Assembly: GCA_029961685.1 (NCBI GenBank)
Contig: JARWKL010000008.1
Span: forward strand, 28,459,619-28,523,618
Reading direction: 5' to 3'
Length of the DNA: 64,000 nt
DNA from: Aristolochia californica
Lineage: Eukaryota; Streptophyta; Magnoliopsida; Piperales; Aristolochiaceae
Below, one piece after another: positions 11,957 through 21,816 of this stretch. The notes below the pieces were generated by a model. It saw only the letters and a list, made by a program, of their open reading frames with translations. It searched no databases and was not told the origin of the DNA. Position numbers and translations under genes: made by a program. Every line of letters starts with the position of its first letter. The first letter of the stretch is position 1.

Positions 11957-12413
11957 TCAAACTAAGGTGAACAATGGAGGGATTGAGCCTAGGTTGGGCT
12001 CCTTAACACTTCTCCATGCTATTGTCCGTTCAAAGGAGGAGAAGGTTGCTCCACTTTCGGTAAGACCCTTAAGAGAACTTCTTTTTATCTCTCTAACACT
12101 TGCTGGACGTACTGTTAGAGCAGTGGTGGACACTGGCACCACCCACAACTTCCTTTCGTCGGAGGAGGCTAGGCGCCTAAATATACGAGGAGAGAAAGAT
12201 GGGAGCAAAATGAAAGCTGTAAATTCTGCTGCTCGTGAAGTCCAAGGCATTACCAAGAACGTCCCGGTGGAGATAGGCAAGTGGGTTGGATTTCTGAATT
12301 TTACTATTATTGTCATGGATGATTTCAATGTGATTTTGGGAATGGAGTTTTTCACGGTTTGTAAGGCATTTACAATGTCGTATGTTGGGGTAGTGGGGAT
12401 TATGGACGAGTAA
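11957..12413 (+). pseudogene. Gypsy aspartic protease
   Basis: The frame from about 11938 contains AVVDTGTTHNFLSSEEARRL, the D-T-G active site of a retropepsin, and further on NVILGMEFF, corresponding to the ILGMDFL signature near the protease end. It would cleave the Gag-Pol polyprotein. An in-frame TAA at 12411-12413 interrupts the link to RT. Confidence 0.8.
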
Positions 12414-12591
12414 AGTCCTTGTACTATTTCTGAACTTGACAACAAAGATGTAACAAAAAAGGACTTAATGCTATCAGCCCTCCAGCTTAAGAAAGGTCTT
12501 AAGCAGGGTCGCTCTACTTACATTACTTCTATTTGTGCTATAGAGCAGGTAGAGGTCATGCCTACCCCTAAAGAGATAGAAGCCGTACTGC

Positions 12592-13827
12592 ATGAATAGA
12601 GATGTCATGCCTGAACAACTTCCAGCGCGGTTACCACCTAGGAGAGGGATGGACCATCGCATAGAGCTTGAACCCGGAGCAAGAAAGCCAGCACAAGCAC
12701 CATACCGAATGGCACCCATAGAGTTGGACGAACTGCGAAGACAACTCAGTGAGCTGCTGGACGCTGGGTTCATAAGGCCAAGCGAAGCACCTTATGGGGC
12801 CCCTATACTGTTTCAGACTAAGAAGGATGGAAGTATGAGACTCTGCATCGATTGTAGGGCGCTCAACTAGGTAACTATAAAGAATAAGTACCCTATTCCT
12901 CTTATTGCAGATCTCTTTGATCAGTTGAAAGAGGCGCAAGTTTTCTCCAAATTGGATTTGCGAAGTGGTTATTACCAAGTCCGGATTGCTGAAGGAGACG
13001 AGGGGAAGACTACTTGTGTAACCAGATATGGGGCTTACGAATTCATGGTTATGCCCTTTGGCCTAACCAATGCACCTGCAATATTTTGCACTCTCAAGAG
13101 CGAGGTATTTTCCGAATACTTGGACAAGTTTGTCATTGTTTATTTGGATGACATCGTGGTGTACAACAAGAGTATGGACGAGCACAAGAAACACCTTCGA
13201 AAGGTGTTCAAAACGTTGAGAAATAATCAATTGTATGTCAAGGAGGAGAAGTGCTCCTATGGGTTGCAAGAGGTGTCCTTTCTTGGACATTGGATAGGGG
13301 GATGGTGGATATGGATGGACAGCAAGAAGGTGAAGGTTGTGCGTGACTGATCGATCCCTTCCAAGGTGCATGAGCTTAAGAGTTTCCTTGGTCTTGCAAA
13401 TTATTACAGGAGGTTTATCAAGGGCTTCTCAGCTATAGCAGCCCCTTTGACTAACCTTTTCAAGAAAGACCAAAAGTGACGATGGACGGACTCATGCCAA
13501 AGAGCTTTCCAACGGCTAAAGGACACCATGGTGGCTGAACCAGTGTTGCACCTTGCTGATTTCAGCAAGCCATTTGAGGTAAATATAGATGCCTCGAACT
13601 ATGCCATTGGAGGTGTACTAGAACAAGACAGACACCCAATCGCGTATGAGAGTAGGAAGCTGAATGAAACTGAGCAACGCTGTATTGTACAAGAGAGAGA
13701 GATGACGACTATAGTACATCGTTTACGTCTTTGGAGGCACTATCTTTTAGGCTCCAAATTTACTGTAAAAACTGACAATGTCGTATCTAGCTACTTTCTT
13801 ACGCAGAAAAAGCTCAATCCAAAGTAG
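12592..13827 (+). pseudogene. Gypsy reverse transcriptase and RNase H start, copy 1
   Basis: LPPRRGMDHRIELEPG opens the RT. Blocks [43 protein letters not shown] and the active site VYLDDIVVY follow, then [16 protein letters not shown] and the RNase H start (VNIDASNYAIGGVLEQ, PIAYESRKLNETE). Stops lie after RALN (12868), after the VRD preceding SIPSK (13348) and after DQK (13478). The frame ends at LNPK followed by TAG (13825), where the 460-bp repeat begins. Confidence 0.88.
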
Positions 13828-13838
13828 GCTCGGTGGCA

Positions 13839-15008
13839 AGATTTATAGGAAAGGGACTTCTAACTGATCCTAACATGTTTTAAATGTGGTGGACATGCAT
13901 GCCAGAAACATGTTGCGGATGCAAATGACCTAATGATCCAAAAATTTCGAGTAGAAAAACTCAAATTCTCAAGTGGTTGGATATTTACCAGAGCTAAACA
14001 ACCCACTTTTTGCCTATCCTTAAAAATCACAGATACTTTTTGGAATTATCTTTCTCAGCATTTGTGCATTTTCATTTTGGATGTTCAAATTTTTTTTCAG
14101 ATCCAAAACTCACTCTCCTATTTTTCTCGTAAACAAAAAATATATGAGACATAACAAAATGAAAATTTTATGCAAAAAAAATTGAAAATTATAATAAATG
14201 TAAGAGAACACACTAAAAATGAACTCCAAGGTTTTGTTATCCATGTTTGGGAAATTCGACAAATACAACCCTTAATAATAAGCTTGGTGGAATTTTATAG
14301 GAAAGGACTTCCAACTGATCCAAACATGCTTTAAATGTGGTGGACATGCATGCCAGAAACATGTTGAGGATGCAAGTGACCTAATGATCCAAAAATTTCA
14401 AGGAGTAGAAAAAATCAAATTCTCAAGTGGTTGGATATTTACCAAAGCCAAACAACCCACTTTTTGCCTATCCTTAAAAATCACATATACATTTTGGGAT
14501 TATCTCTCTCAGCATTTGTGCATTTCCATTTTGGATGTTCAAATTTTTTTTCAGATCCAAAACTCACTCTCCCATTTTTCTCGTAAACAAAAAAGATATG
14601 AGGCATAACAAAATGAAAATTTAAGAGTTCATGTGTGAAATTTTTTTTGAAAACTATAATAAATGTAAGTGAACGCACTAAAAATGAACTCCAATGTTTT
14701 GTTATCCATGTTTGGGAAATTCCACTAGTACAACCCCTAATAATAAGCTTGGTGGAATTTTATAGGAAAAGGGACTTCTAACTGATCCTAACATGCTTCA
14801 AATGTTGTGGACATGCATGCCAGAAACATGTTGAGGATGCAAGTGACCTAATGATCCAAAATTTTCAACGAGTAGAAAAAATCAAATTCTCAAGTGGTTG
14901 GATATTTACCAGAGCCAAACAACCCACTTTTTGGAATTATCTCTCTTAGCATTTGTGCATTTCCATTTTGGATGTTCAATTTTTTTTCAGATCCAAAACT
15001 CACTCTCC
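13839..15008. repeat. Three tandem units of about 460 bp inside the gypsy element
   Basis: The phrase tttataggaaagggacttc starts units near 13841, 14295 and 14758. Each then runs through catgcatgccagaaacatg, tggttggatatttacc and cagatccaaaactcactctc. Unit 3 has lost about 30 bp and stops at ctcccatttttccg (15017), where RT sequence restarts. Unit 1 begins inside the gypsy RNase H at ggcaagatttatagg. The unit does not encode a recognisable protein; it could be a satellite or part of another element. Confidence 0.85.
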
Positions 15009-15956
15009 CATTTTTCCGAATACTTGGACAAGTTTGTCGTTGTTTATTTGGATGACATCGTGGTGTACAACAAGAGTATAGACGAGCACAAGAAACACCT
15101 TTGAAAGGTGTTTGAAACGTTGAGAAATAATCAGCTGTATGTCAAGGAAGAGAAGTGCTCCTATGGGTTGCAAGAGGTATCCTTTCTTGGACATTGGATA
15201 GGGGGAGGACGGATATGGATGGACAACAAGAAGGTGGAGGTTGTGCATGACTGGTCGATCCCTTCCAAGGTGCGTGAGCTTAGGAGTTTCCTTGGTCTTG
15301 CAAATTATTACAGGAGGTTTATCAAGGGCTTCTCAGCTATAGCAGCCCCCTTGACTGACCTTTTCAAGAAAGACCAAAAGTGACGATGGACGGACTCATG
15401 CCAAAGAGCATTCCAACGGCTAAAGGACACCATGGTGGCTGAACCAGTGTTGCACCTTGCTGATTTCAGCAAGCCGTTTGAGGTAAATACAGATGCCTCG
15501 AACTTTGCCATTGGAGGTGTACTAGAACAAGACAGACACCCAATCGCTTATGAGAGTAGGAAGCTGAATGAAACTGAGCAACGCTGTATTGTACAAGAGA
15601 GAGAGATGACGACTGTAGTACATTGTTTACGTCTTTGGAGGCACTATCTTTTAGGCTCCAAATTTACTGTAAAAACTGACAACGTCGTATCTAGCTACTT
15701 TCTTACGCAGAAAAAGCTCAATCCAAAGCAGGCTCGATGGCAAGATTTCTTGGCTGAGTTTGACTTTCAGATGATGTATAAAGCAGGGAAGGCCAATGGT
15801 GCTACAGACGCACTGGGCAGGATGGTGGACGCACCTAACTCTTACGAGGAAGAGACTAGCATGAGCTTGGCGCACATGGTGCAACTAGCACCAGCAAGTG
15901 CAGTCTTGGCGCACGCAGCAACCCTTCCAACTTGTGCGGCAACCAGGTGCAAATGA
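15009..15956 (+). pseudogene. Gypsy reverse transcriptase and RNase H, duplicated copy 2
   Basis: Sequence restarts at the RT block [19 protein letters not shown], upstream of where copy 1 ended, and repeats the thumb, [16 protein letters not shown] and RNase H (VNTDASNFAIGGVLEQ). It continues past the copy-1 end to the connection region RWQDFLAEFDFQMMYKAGKA and ATDALGR, the usual C-terminal RNase H block. A stop after the third codon past HKKHL (15102) and another after DQK (15381) break it. No integrase follows. Confidence 0.87.
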
Positions 15957-16436
15957 AAAGGGCGCAGCAGCTGCTGGCAAGGGCACAGACGCACACGGTG
16001 CAGCAAACTAGAGCAACATGTGTGTGCGCGACTAAGGAGGAAACGTGTGCGGCACATTGCTTTCGAGCGGCTGCAACCCCGCATACCACAGCAAGCGGCA
16101 CTTGCTTCACGGGTGGTGCAGTAGCATCAGAACATGAAGAGGCGCGATGAGAAGGACCGGGGAAGCGTGGTAGTTGTCACACTCCCTGCCTTCCAAAGGT
16201 GCCTAGAGGACGGACCAGATGCAGCAGAGCGACGACCTGGGAGCGGATTCCCCACCGGCAGTGGGACAGGAGACGGCCATCTCGAGGCACATCATGACCT
16301 ACCGGCAACACCGGCGAGACCCAGTTTGGCAACCCGATTGGGAGTCAGGGGATCCATAGTACCTACTACCTCCCGAACTTCATCTTAATCATTTTGAAAT
16401 GCGGGGGTATGGGAACCCGTGTTGGCTTTTATAGAG
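15957..16436. other. GC-rich tail of the gypsy block, no gene recognised
   Basis: This is one of the most GC-rich parts of the window (ggcgcagcagctgctgg and similar). Two short frames (15932-16150 and 16134-16388) run through it, but neither has an integrase, chromodomain or zinc-binding motif. The stretch replaces the expected integrase. An origin as a gypsy spacer or captured DNA is possible. Confidence 0.4.
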
Positions 16437-17040
16437 AGGCATTTGACATGTATGTCGACAAAAGAATGTTACTATCACTCTATTTGGAAAATATTTTTAT
16501 ATTTCCAACAACACATGAGATTTGGCCGCTTGCCGCCATAATAATGGAAGACAGCTGGTTCAAAGCAATTGGCCCTCCGGCAGTACCAAAGACAGCTAGA
16601 TATATAATAATGGCAAGGTCCACTTAGAGAACCTACAACCTCAATAATGGAGGCATCATGTTACATTTTTATTGGTGGACTTGTAAAAAAGTTTTATCCA
16701 CCTTTGCAAGCTCCATCTATATAAGGAGCGTTGTTTTATTGTAGAAGGTATCATTTGGAAAATAATTTTCTCTGTCTCCAAGGTTGCTTAGCAGTGTGCT
16801 TGTTTTTTGCAGTTTAAATTGTAAGTTTGTTTTCCTTCTTTTCTTGTTGTTTTTAAAGTTGAATTTTCTTCGCTTTCTGTGTATTAATTTTTTTTTGAAT
16901 TCGATATTCAACTAATTGTGAATTCTTCACAGATCTTCTACTACTAGAAGCCATTGGAACTAAATTGAAATGAATGTTCTATATGACTATTGATGTTTTA
17001 TGAAAATTATAAAATAAGAGGAAGTGTGTTAATCAAAGCA
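16437..17040 (+). mobile_element. LTR- or pararetroviral-leader-like sequence, left arm
   Basis: From atgtcgacaaaagaatgt (about 16452) to aattttcttcgctttctgtg (about 16880), and more weakly on to 17040, this matches the reverse complement of 17200-17775. It has a TATA box at 16718-16725 preceded by a CCACCTTTGCAAG-type stretch, as in caulimovirid promoters and LTR U3 regions. After ctttctgtgta the arms differ by an inserted stretch here. There is no coding sequence. Whether it is a copia-type LTR or a viral promoter cannot be settled by eye. Confidence 0.6.
16718..16725 (+). promoter_or_regulatory. TATA box of the left arm
   Basis: TATATAAG within ctccatctatataaggag. The same sequence is in the inverted arm at 17476-17483. 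Confidence 0.6.
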
Positions 17041-17305
17041 TAGCAAATTAAACCTCTATTCTACTGTTCATTATACAGTACATGTCTATCAATGATTTAA
17101 GAGTATGCACGGCTTTCAAAGCCTTTCTGGCAACACGGCCTAACTCAACTCGACTTGGGTGACGTCCCATACTTTCTCAGGAAGATGGTGAGCAGAAGAA
17201 ACGATGTTTAAGCAACAAGCTTGAATAAACACATTACTAATTATGATATAAGAAACCTAGAACATCATAGAGTCATATAGAAACATTCTTATTTAGCCAA
17301 TCATG

Positions 17306-17317
17306 ACTCTGATATCA
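17306..17317 (-). promoter_or_regulatory. Degenerate tRNA-Met primer-binding site
   Basis: The minus strand reads TGATATCAGAGT, two changes from TGGTATCAGAGC, the complement of the initiator tRNA-Met 3' end used by caulimovirids and many plant LTR elements. Confidence 0.5.
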
Positions 17318-17475
17318 TACACGAAAAGCGAAGGAAATTCAACTTTAAAAACAACAAGAAAAGAAGGAAATCAAACTTACAATTTAAACTGTAAAACACA
17401 AACACATTGCTAAGCAACCTGGGAGACAGAGAAGATTATTTTCCAGGTGATGCCTTCTCTAGTAAAACAATCCTC

Positions 17476-17483
17476 CTTATATA
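17476..17483 (-). promoter_or_regulatory. TATA box of the right arm
   Basis: Minus strand TATATAAG, matching the TATA box of the left arm at 16718-16725. Confidence 0.6.
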
Positions 17484-17743
17484 GATGGAGCTTACAAAGG
17501 TGCATTCAAATTTTTTACAAGTCCACCAATAAAAATGTAACACGATGCCTCCATAATTGAGGCGGTTGATGCCTCTATTATTGAGGCGGCAGGTTCTCTG
17601 AGTGGACCTTGCCATCATTATATATCCAACTGTCTTTGGTACTATTGGAGGGCTAGTTGCTTTGCACCAACTGTCTTCCATAATTATGGCGACTAGTGGC
17701 CAAATCCCTTGTGATGTTAGAAATATAAAAAGATTTTCCAAAT

Positions 17744-17847
17744 AGAGTGATAGTGACATTCTTTTGTCGACATACAGGCCAACTGTCCACTAGTTGTGGA
17801 TAAGATTTTTTCTTTTTTTCTTTGAGAGAGAGAGAGAGAGAGAGAGA
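17744..17847. repeat. Recurrent junction module ending in (GA)n, copy 1
   Basis: About 100 bp: agagtgatagtgacattc, gtcgacatacaggccaac, gtccactagttgtgg, a T-rich stretch, then (GA)n at 17824-17847. It recurs at 36137-36236 and, without its first 40 bp, at 39757-39830. Here it joins the inverted LTR-like arm to the 3' end of pararetrovirus copy 1. Confidence 0.8.
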
Positions 17848-17964
17848 CTTTAAATATTCTCTGATTTTTTTTTTTTGTCTTTTTAGTCTTTTCTATCCAG
17901 TCTCTTTTCTAAAGTACTATGTCTTTTAGTCTTTTCTATCCAGTCTCTTTTGTAATGAAGTGTC

Positions 17965-18996
17965 TTATTTGCCATCAAGTGTAGTCAAATTATGGATGGC
18001 CTCTGAGTCATAATCAAAATCTTCGTCTTCATCTTGAGAATAGCATTGGAGAGTCTGGGTACCGGTTCCAGTGGAGCCAATTTTACTAGAAGTGTCTGAA
18101 TTATTCTTTTCATACCCTTGTTCTTTAAGATATTCTTGAAAATAGTCTTGCATCATCTTCTTGATGTCCGCTGAGTCTGTATACTGTTTTTCTTCAGTCT
18201 TTTCTTGCTTCTTGTCTTATGACATTTTTGGCAAATGTCTAGCCATCAACGGACTTGATGTGTCTTTACCGGCTGCCATTTGAGCCGGACTAGCTAGTGA
18301 AAACCCTGCACTAGTAGGGATCTAGGTACAAATAGTACCTGTTGTCTTTGCCTTAAGTCTTCTATTCTCTTCTTCTAAAGTCTTGATATATTATTTCTGG
18401 AAGTCATTTTTCTCTTCTAGTAATCTTCTCTTCTCATTGAGTCTTTGAATAGTCTTGGCCAGGGTATCACAATGGTCACAAAATATAATTCTTTTTGTAT
18501 CCTTGGCAACACCGTAGGATACTTGGTCTTCTCTCATATGTCTTAAGGAAGGGGCTATGTAGTAATTGGTGCCAATAATTAATTTGGCTGCCTCTAGTGC
18601 TTCTTGAAGGTTATTAAAGCCTTTGTAAATGGGTCTTTTAAAATTCTGGATACTTTCAACAACTTCTATCCAGGAATGACAAACTCCTGAAGTGTGACCT
18701 TGGAAAACAACATAAAAATTAAAACTTTTCTTTTTCTGTGAAAAATATTCTGAAAGTTCGTTAATGATAGCTAAAAAATATTTCTGGTCTTTGGGAATTC
18801 TCTGGTAAGAAAGCCATAAGTTATCTAATAAACATTGTTCTTCTTTTGTAATTGAAATACTTGGTAAAGTCTTAAAAGTAATATTAGATTTTGGAAAAAC
18901 TACTAATTTCTGATTACCAAAGCTGAGAAATTCTTGTCCATAATTATTGAATCTGGAGGAAGATGATCTGGAAGAGCCGTGGTCTAGAAAATCCAT
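17965..18996 (-). pseudogene. Pararetroviral transactivator/viroplasmin ORF, copy 1
   Basis: The ATG at 18996 lies about 10 nt after the RNase H stop. After a region with FNNYGQEFLSFGNQ comes the viroplasmin/RNase H1 N-terminal-like fold (FNFYVVFQGHTSGVCHSW, KRPIYKGFNNLQEALEAAK), then a coiled-coil stretch and an acidic C-terminal tail (DEDEDFDYDSEAIHNL). In caulimoviruses this protein forms the inclusion body and permits reinitiation on the polycistronic RNA. Several stops after LLEEKNDFQK break the frame between the coiled coil and the tail. The final TAA is at 17965. Confidence 0.82.
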
Positions 18997-19000
18997 CTGT

Positions 19001-21778
19001 TCAATTAGTCATAATATGTGTGTCAAAAAATCTTCTACTAAGAGTATCTGCAAGGCTATTATTTTTACCTTTAATCTGTTCAAATTCAATCTTGTACCCA
19101 TTACCTGTAATAATATCGACAAGGTTTAACCATCTTCTCCTACTTATCTTATTTTCTTTGCTTCTTTGGAAATATTTTACTATAGCTTCGTAGTCTGTTC
19201 TTAGGGTAAATTCTTGTTTGTTAATAATAAACAATCTAAAAGATTCTAAGGAATAAATTACTGCTAAAATCTCAGAATCTATGCTACTCATGTTGCTTTT
19301 TTCTTTAAATTTTCCACTAGCGTAGCCACAAATTTTTTCTTCTTCTTTTTCACTATATTTGTTGGGTTTGGCAATAAGGACTCCGCCCCATCCAAGATTA
19401 CTACCATCTGTCTCTATGATTAGATAATCTAAATCTAAAGGTATTTGAAATTTGGATAATGTCTGGATTTTCTCTTTAACCTTTTTAACCAGATTTTTAT
19501 CTTCTTGGTTAAAGAATTTTTGGCCTGTTGGAGATGTTTTTCCATACAAAGGGCCAATAATTTTTCCTATGTCTTTAATAAAAGGTCTAGCATAATTGAC
19601 CAATCCTAAAAACCTGTGTAATTGTTTTGTATCCGATAAGTCATCTGGCATTTCTAATATTTTCTTAGAAATATGATCTTGTAATTCTATATGTCCTTGT
19701 CCTATATTTACTCCTAAGAATTTTATATATTCTTTGAATAATTCAATTTTTATTTTGCTAATAATGATTCCTTCTTGCATAAAGGTGGCTAATACTAATT
19801 GTAAATGACCTATATGTTCTTCAATAGTTTTGCTAAACACTAAGATGTCATCTATATATACTAGCACAAATGTATCATATTTCTTGAATATATTATCCAT
19901 TTTTCTCTGGAAAATAGCTGGTGCATTTTTTAATCCAAAAGGCATTACTAACCATTCGAAATGTCCTACTGGACATGTGAATGTGGTCCATTCTATGCTA
20001 TCTAGATGCATTTTTACCTACCAAAATTCTGATTTACAATCAAATTTACTAAATATTTTTTTATCTTGAATCCTATTAATTAATTGAGATTTATCTGGTA
20101 TGTTATAACTATCTGTGACTGTATTATCATTTAGTCTTTTGTAATTAATAACCATTCTAGACTTTCCTCTTTTTTGTTCACTATGTTTTCTAACTATAAA
20201 GGTTGTTGATCTATGGGGACTTATGGATTTTCTAATAATTCCTAGGTTTAATAATTCTGTGATATGAAGTTTAAAGTCTTCTTTGTCTAAATTTGTAGCT
20301 TCTATGTTGGCTGTTTTTACTATGTAATTAGGATTTAATAATTCTAGCCTGCACTGTATATGATTAGTTTCCCAATGTTTTAAGGGATTTTCTCTGAAAT
20401 ATTCTAATTGATCTAATTTGTCTATGATCTGTTGCAAGTGTTGTTTATCTTTATGATGGACATTAATTATTTCTAAATAAAAATTTTCTGTATCTAAAAA
20501 GGTGTAATCTAGGTCTATCATCCGTTCTATCCAATCATCAAAGTCTTCATTTTCTCCCATTATTTCTTCTGGATAATCCTGTGGACTTGGTAATGGTTGG
20601 ATATAAGGTTCTGGTTGGACTGAGACTTGGACTAAGCCTGTATGTGCTACTGCTTCAGGAAAAGTCTGGGAGTGTTGTATTGGAACTTCTGTTAAGTCTT
20701 CATCTATTTCTTCATAACAGAAGAGCTTATTATCTAATTTAACAATATTATTATCTAATTGTTGTTCTAAGGCTAAAATTGTAGGATTGTTAACTTGTTT
20801 GCAGCTTCCTAAAATTTTACATTGACAACTAGTTTCTTTTGCTTTGTCAGTTTCTGTATCTAGGGGACCACCACGCTCTGCTGTAGAGGTGAGAGTTGGT
20901 GAATAAGTGGTTTGGACAGGAATAGTACTAGAGTTCTTGTGAAATTGTAAATAGTCTCGGGAAATAGTAAGGAAGCCATTATTATGTAAGATGAAATTAA
21001 GACCTAAAATAAAGTCTACTTTAAGTTTGAGGTCTCTAACCCATGTTAAGGGTAAAGAATAAGATCCAGAAAAGGTAGAGCAATTAGTAAAAAATTGGAT
21101 CTTGCCTTCATCGAAATAGGTGGTGTAAGGGTTATAAGTACCATATACCTGTTGGCTACATACTTGCTTAGTTGTTTTCTTAAGAAACTGAGGGGGAACT
21201 AGTCTCCGGTGAATAATACATTTTGTGCAGCCAGAGTCTACGAGAGCATCTAATATGAGGGATTGTTTATTAGGGAAAAGGATCTTAGCCCTAACAAGTA
21301 TGCTGGAAAAAGATTTATCTTTACAGACGTAAGAGGTTTCTGGGTCTTCGATGCCTATAGTAATCCCATCGTAGGAGTCTTTTTCGATTGTATCTAATCT
21401 ATGTTTGAGGAGAGTAATTTCTGCTTCACAATTTTCTATTTTTCTGGCCATGATATCGAGTTTAGTGTTATGTATCCTATTATGGATAGTCTGGTTGACG
21501 GGTTCTATTCCTAAGATTTTGAGGCAAGGGATACAGGCTTCTAAGGAACATTGATTTCACTTTGCTCGTTGTTTCTTACTGGGATACCAGGCACACTTAA
21601 AACAAGGGTTGTTGTCTAACCCAGTATTCCAAGACCAGGTATGTGTGCATTCTGAAGTTGTATCCATAAGATCAAGGTTTCCTTCTATGTCTAAGACTAA
21701 GTCTTCATCGGAATCTAATAAGTCTAGAGGAGCATTTTGTATGCTTACAATGATGTAAATGGATTCTGTGTCTGACAT
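19001..21778 (-). pseudogene. Second Cys motif, protease, RT and RNase H of pararetrovirus copy 1
   Basis: One frame of 926 codons. The Cys motif CX2CX11CX2CX4CX2C (CFKCAWYPSKKQRAK with its next Cys changed to TGA at 21557) is followed by the protease with active site VDSGCTKCIIHRR (D-S-G). RT then starts near FSKFDCKSEFW, where a Gln codon is TAG (20018-20020), and continues through MPFGLKNAPAIFQRKMD and the active site VYIDDILVFSK. RNase H has IIETDGSNLGWGGVL, SIDSEILAVIYSLESF and LRTDYEAIVKYF. RT and RNase H copy the RNA to DNA; the protease cuts the polyprotein. Apart from the two nonsense codons the frame is intact. Confidence 0.9.
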
Positions 21779-21816
21779 ATATTCGTCAACTTCTATAAGG
21801 TCTTATTGGACATTCA

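Larger units (their letters stand above)
11669..13838 (+). mobile_element. Decayed Ty3/gypsy retrotransposon, gag to RNase H
   Basis: Gag, protease, RT and RNase H coding regions follow in the order normal for Ty3/gypsy, on the plus strand. There is no LTR at the SEC23 boundary and no integrase. The chain of frames carries several in-frame stops at otherwise conserved Trp/Arg/Gln positions (for example after RALN at 12868 and in the RNase H region). The RT sequence suggests a chromovirus-like lineage, but the clade cannot be fixed by eye. Confidence 0.85.
17200..17775 (-). mobile_element. LTR- or pararetroviral-leader-like sequence, right (inverted) arm
   Basis: Reverse-complement relative of 16437-17040. 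The arms are separated by about 160 bp of unassigned sequence (17041-17199) with aactcaactcgacttggg. This arm keeps a tRNA-Met-like primer site (17306-17317) just after its inner end, as expected downstream of an LTR or in a viral leader. Its outer end (tagtgacattcttttgtcgac) continues into the GA-bearing module at 17744-17847 that also occurs at 36137 and in part at 39757. Confidence 0.6.

Noticed and set aside
11957..12445. 162-codon minus-strand ORF.
   Set aside because: Complement of the gypsy protease; no independent motif.
13933..14608. Two near-identical 73-74-codon ORFs in the 460-bp repeat.
   Set aside because: The third unit does not keep the frame and there is no recognisable domain; likely chance ORFs in a repeat.
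15842..16110. Cys/His-rich minus-strand ORFs in GC-rich sequence.
   Set aside because: Low-complexity translation, no ordered zinc-finger spacing.
18947..19193. Plus-strand ORFs inside the RNase H/transactivator junction, also at 33660.
   Set aside because: Shadow frames of the conserved minus-strand genes; their conservation follows from the real genes.
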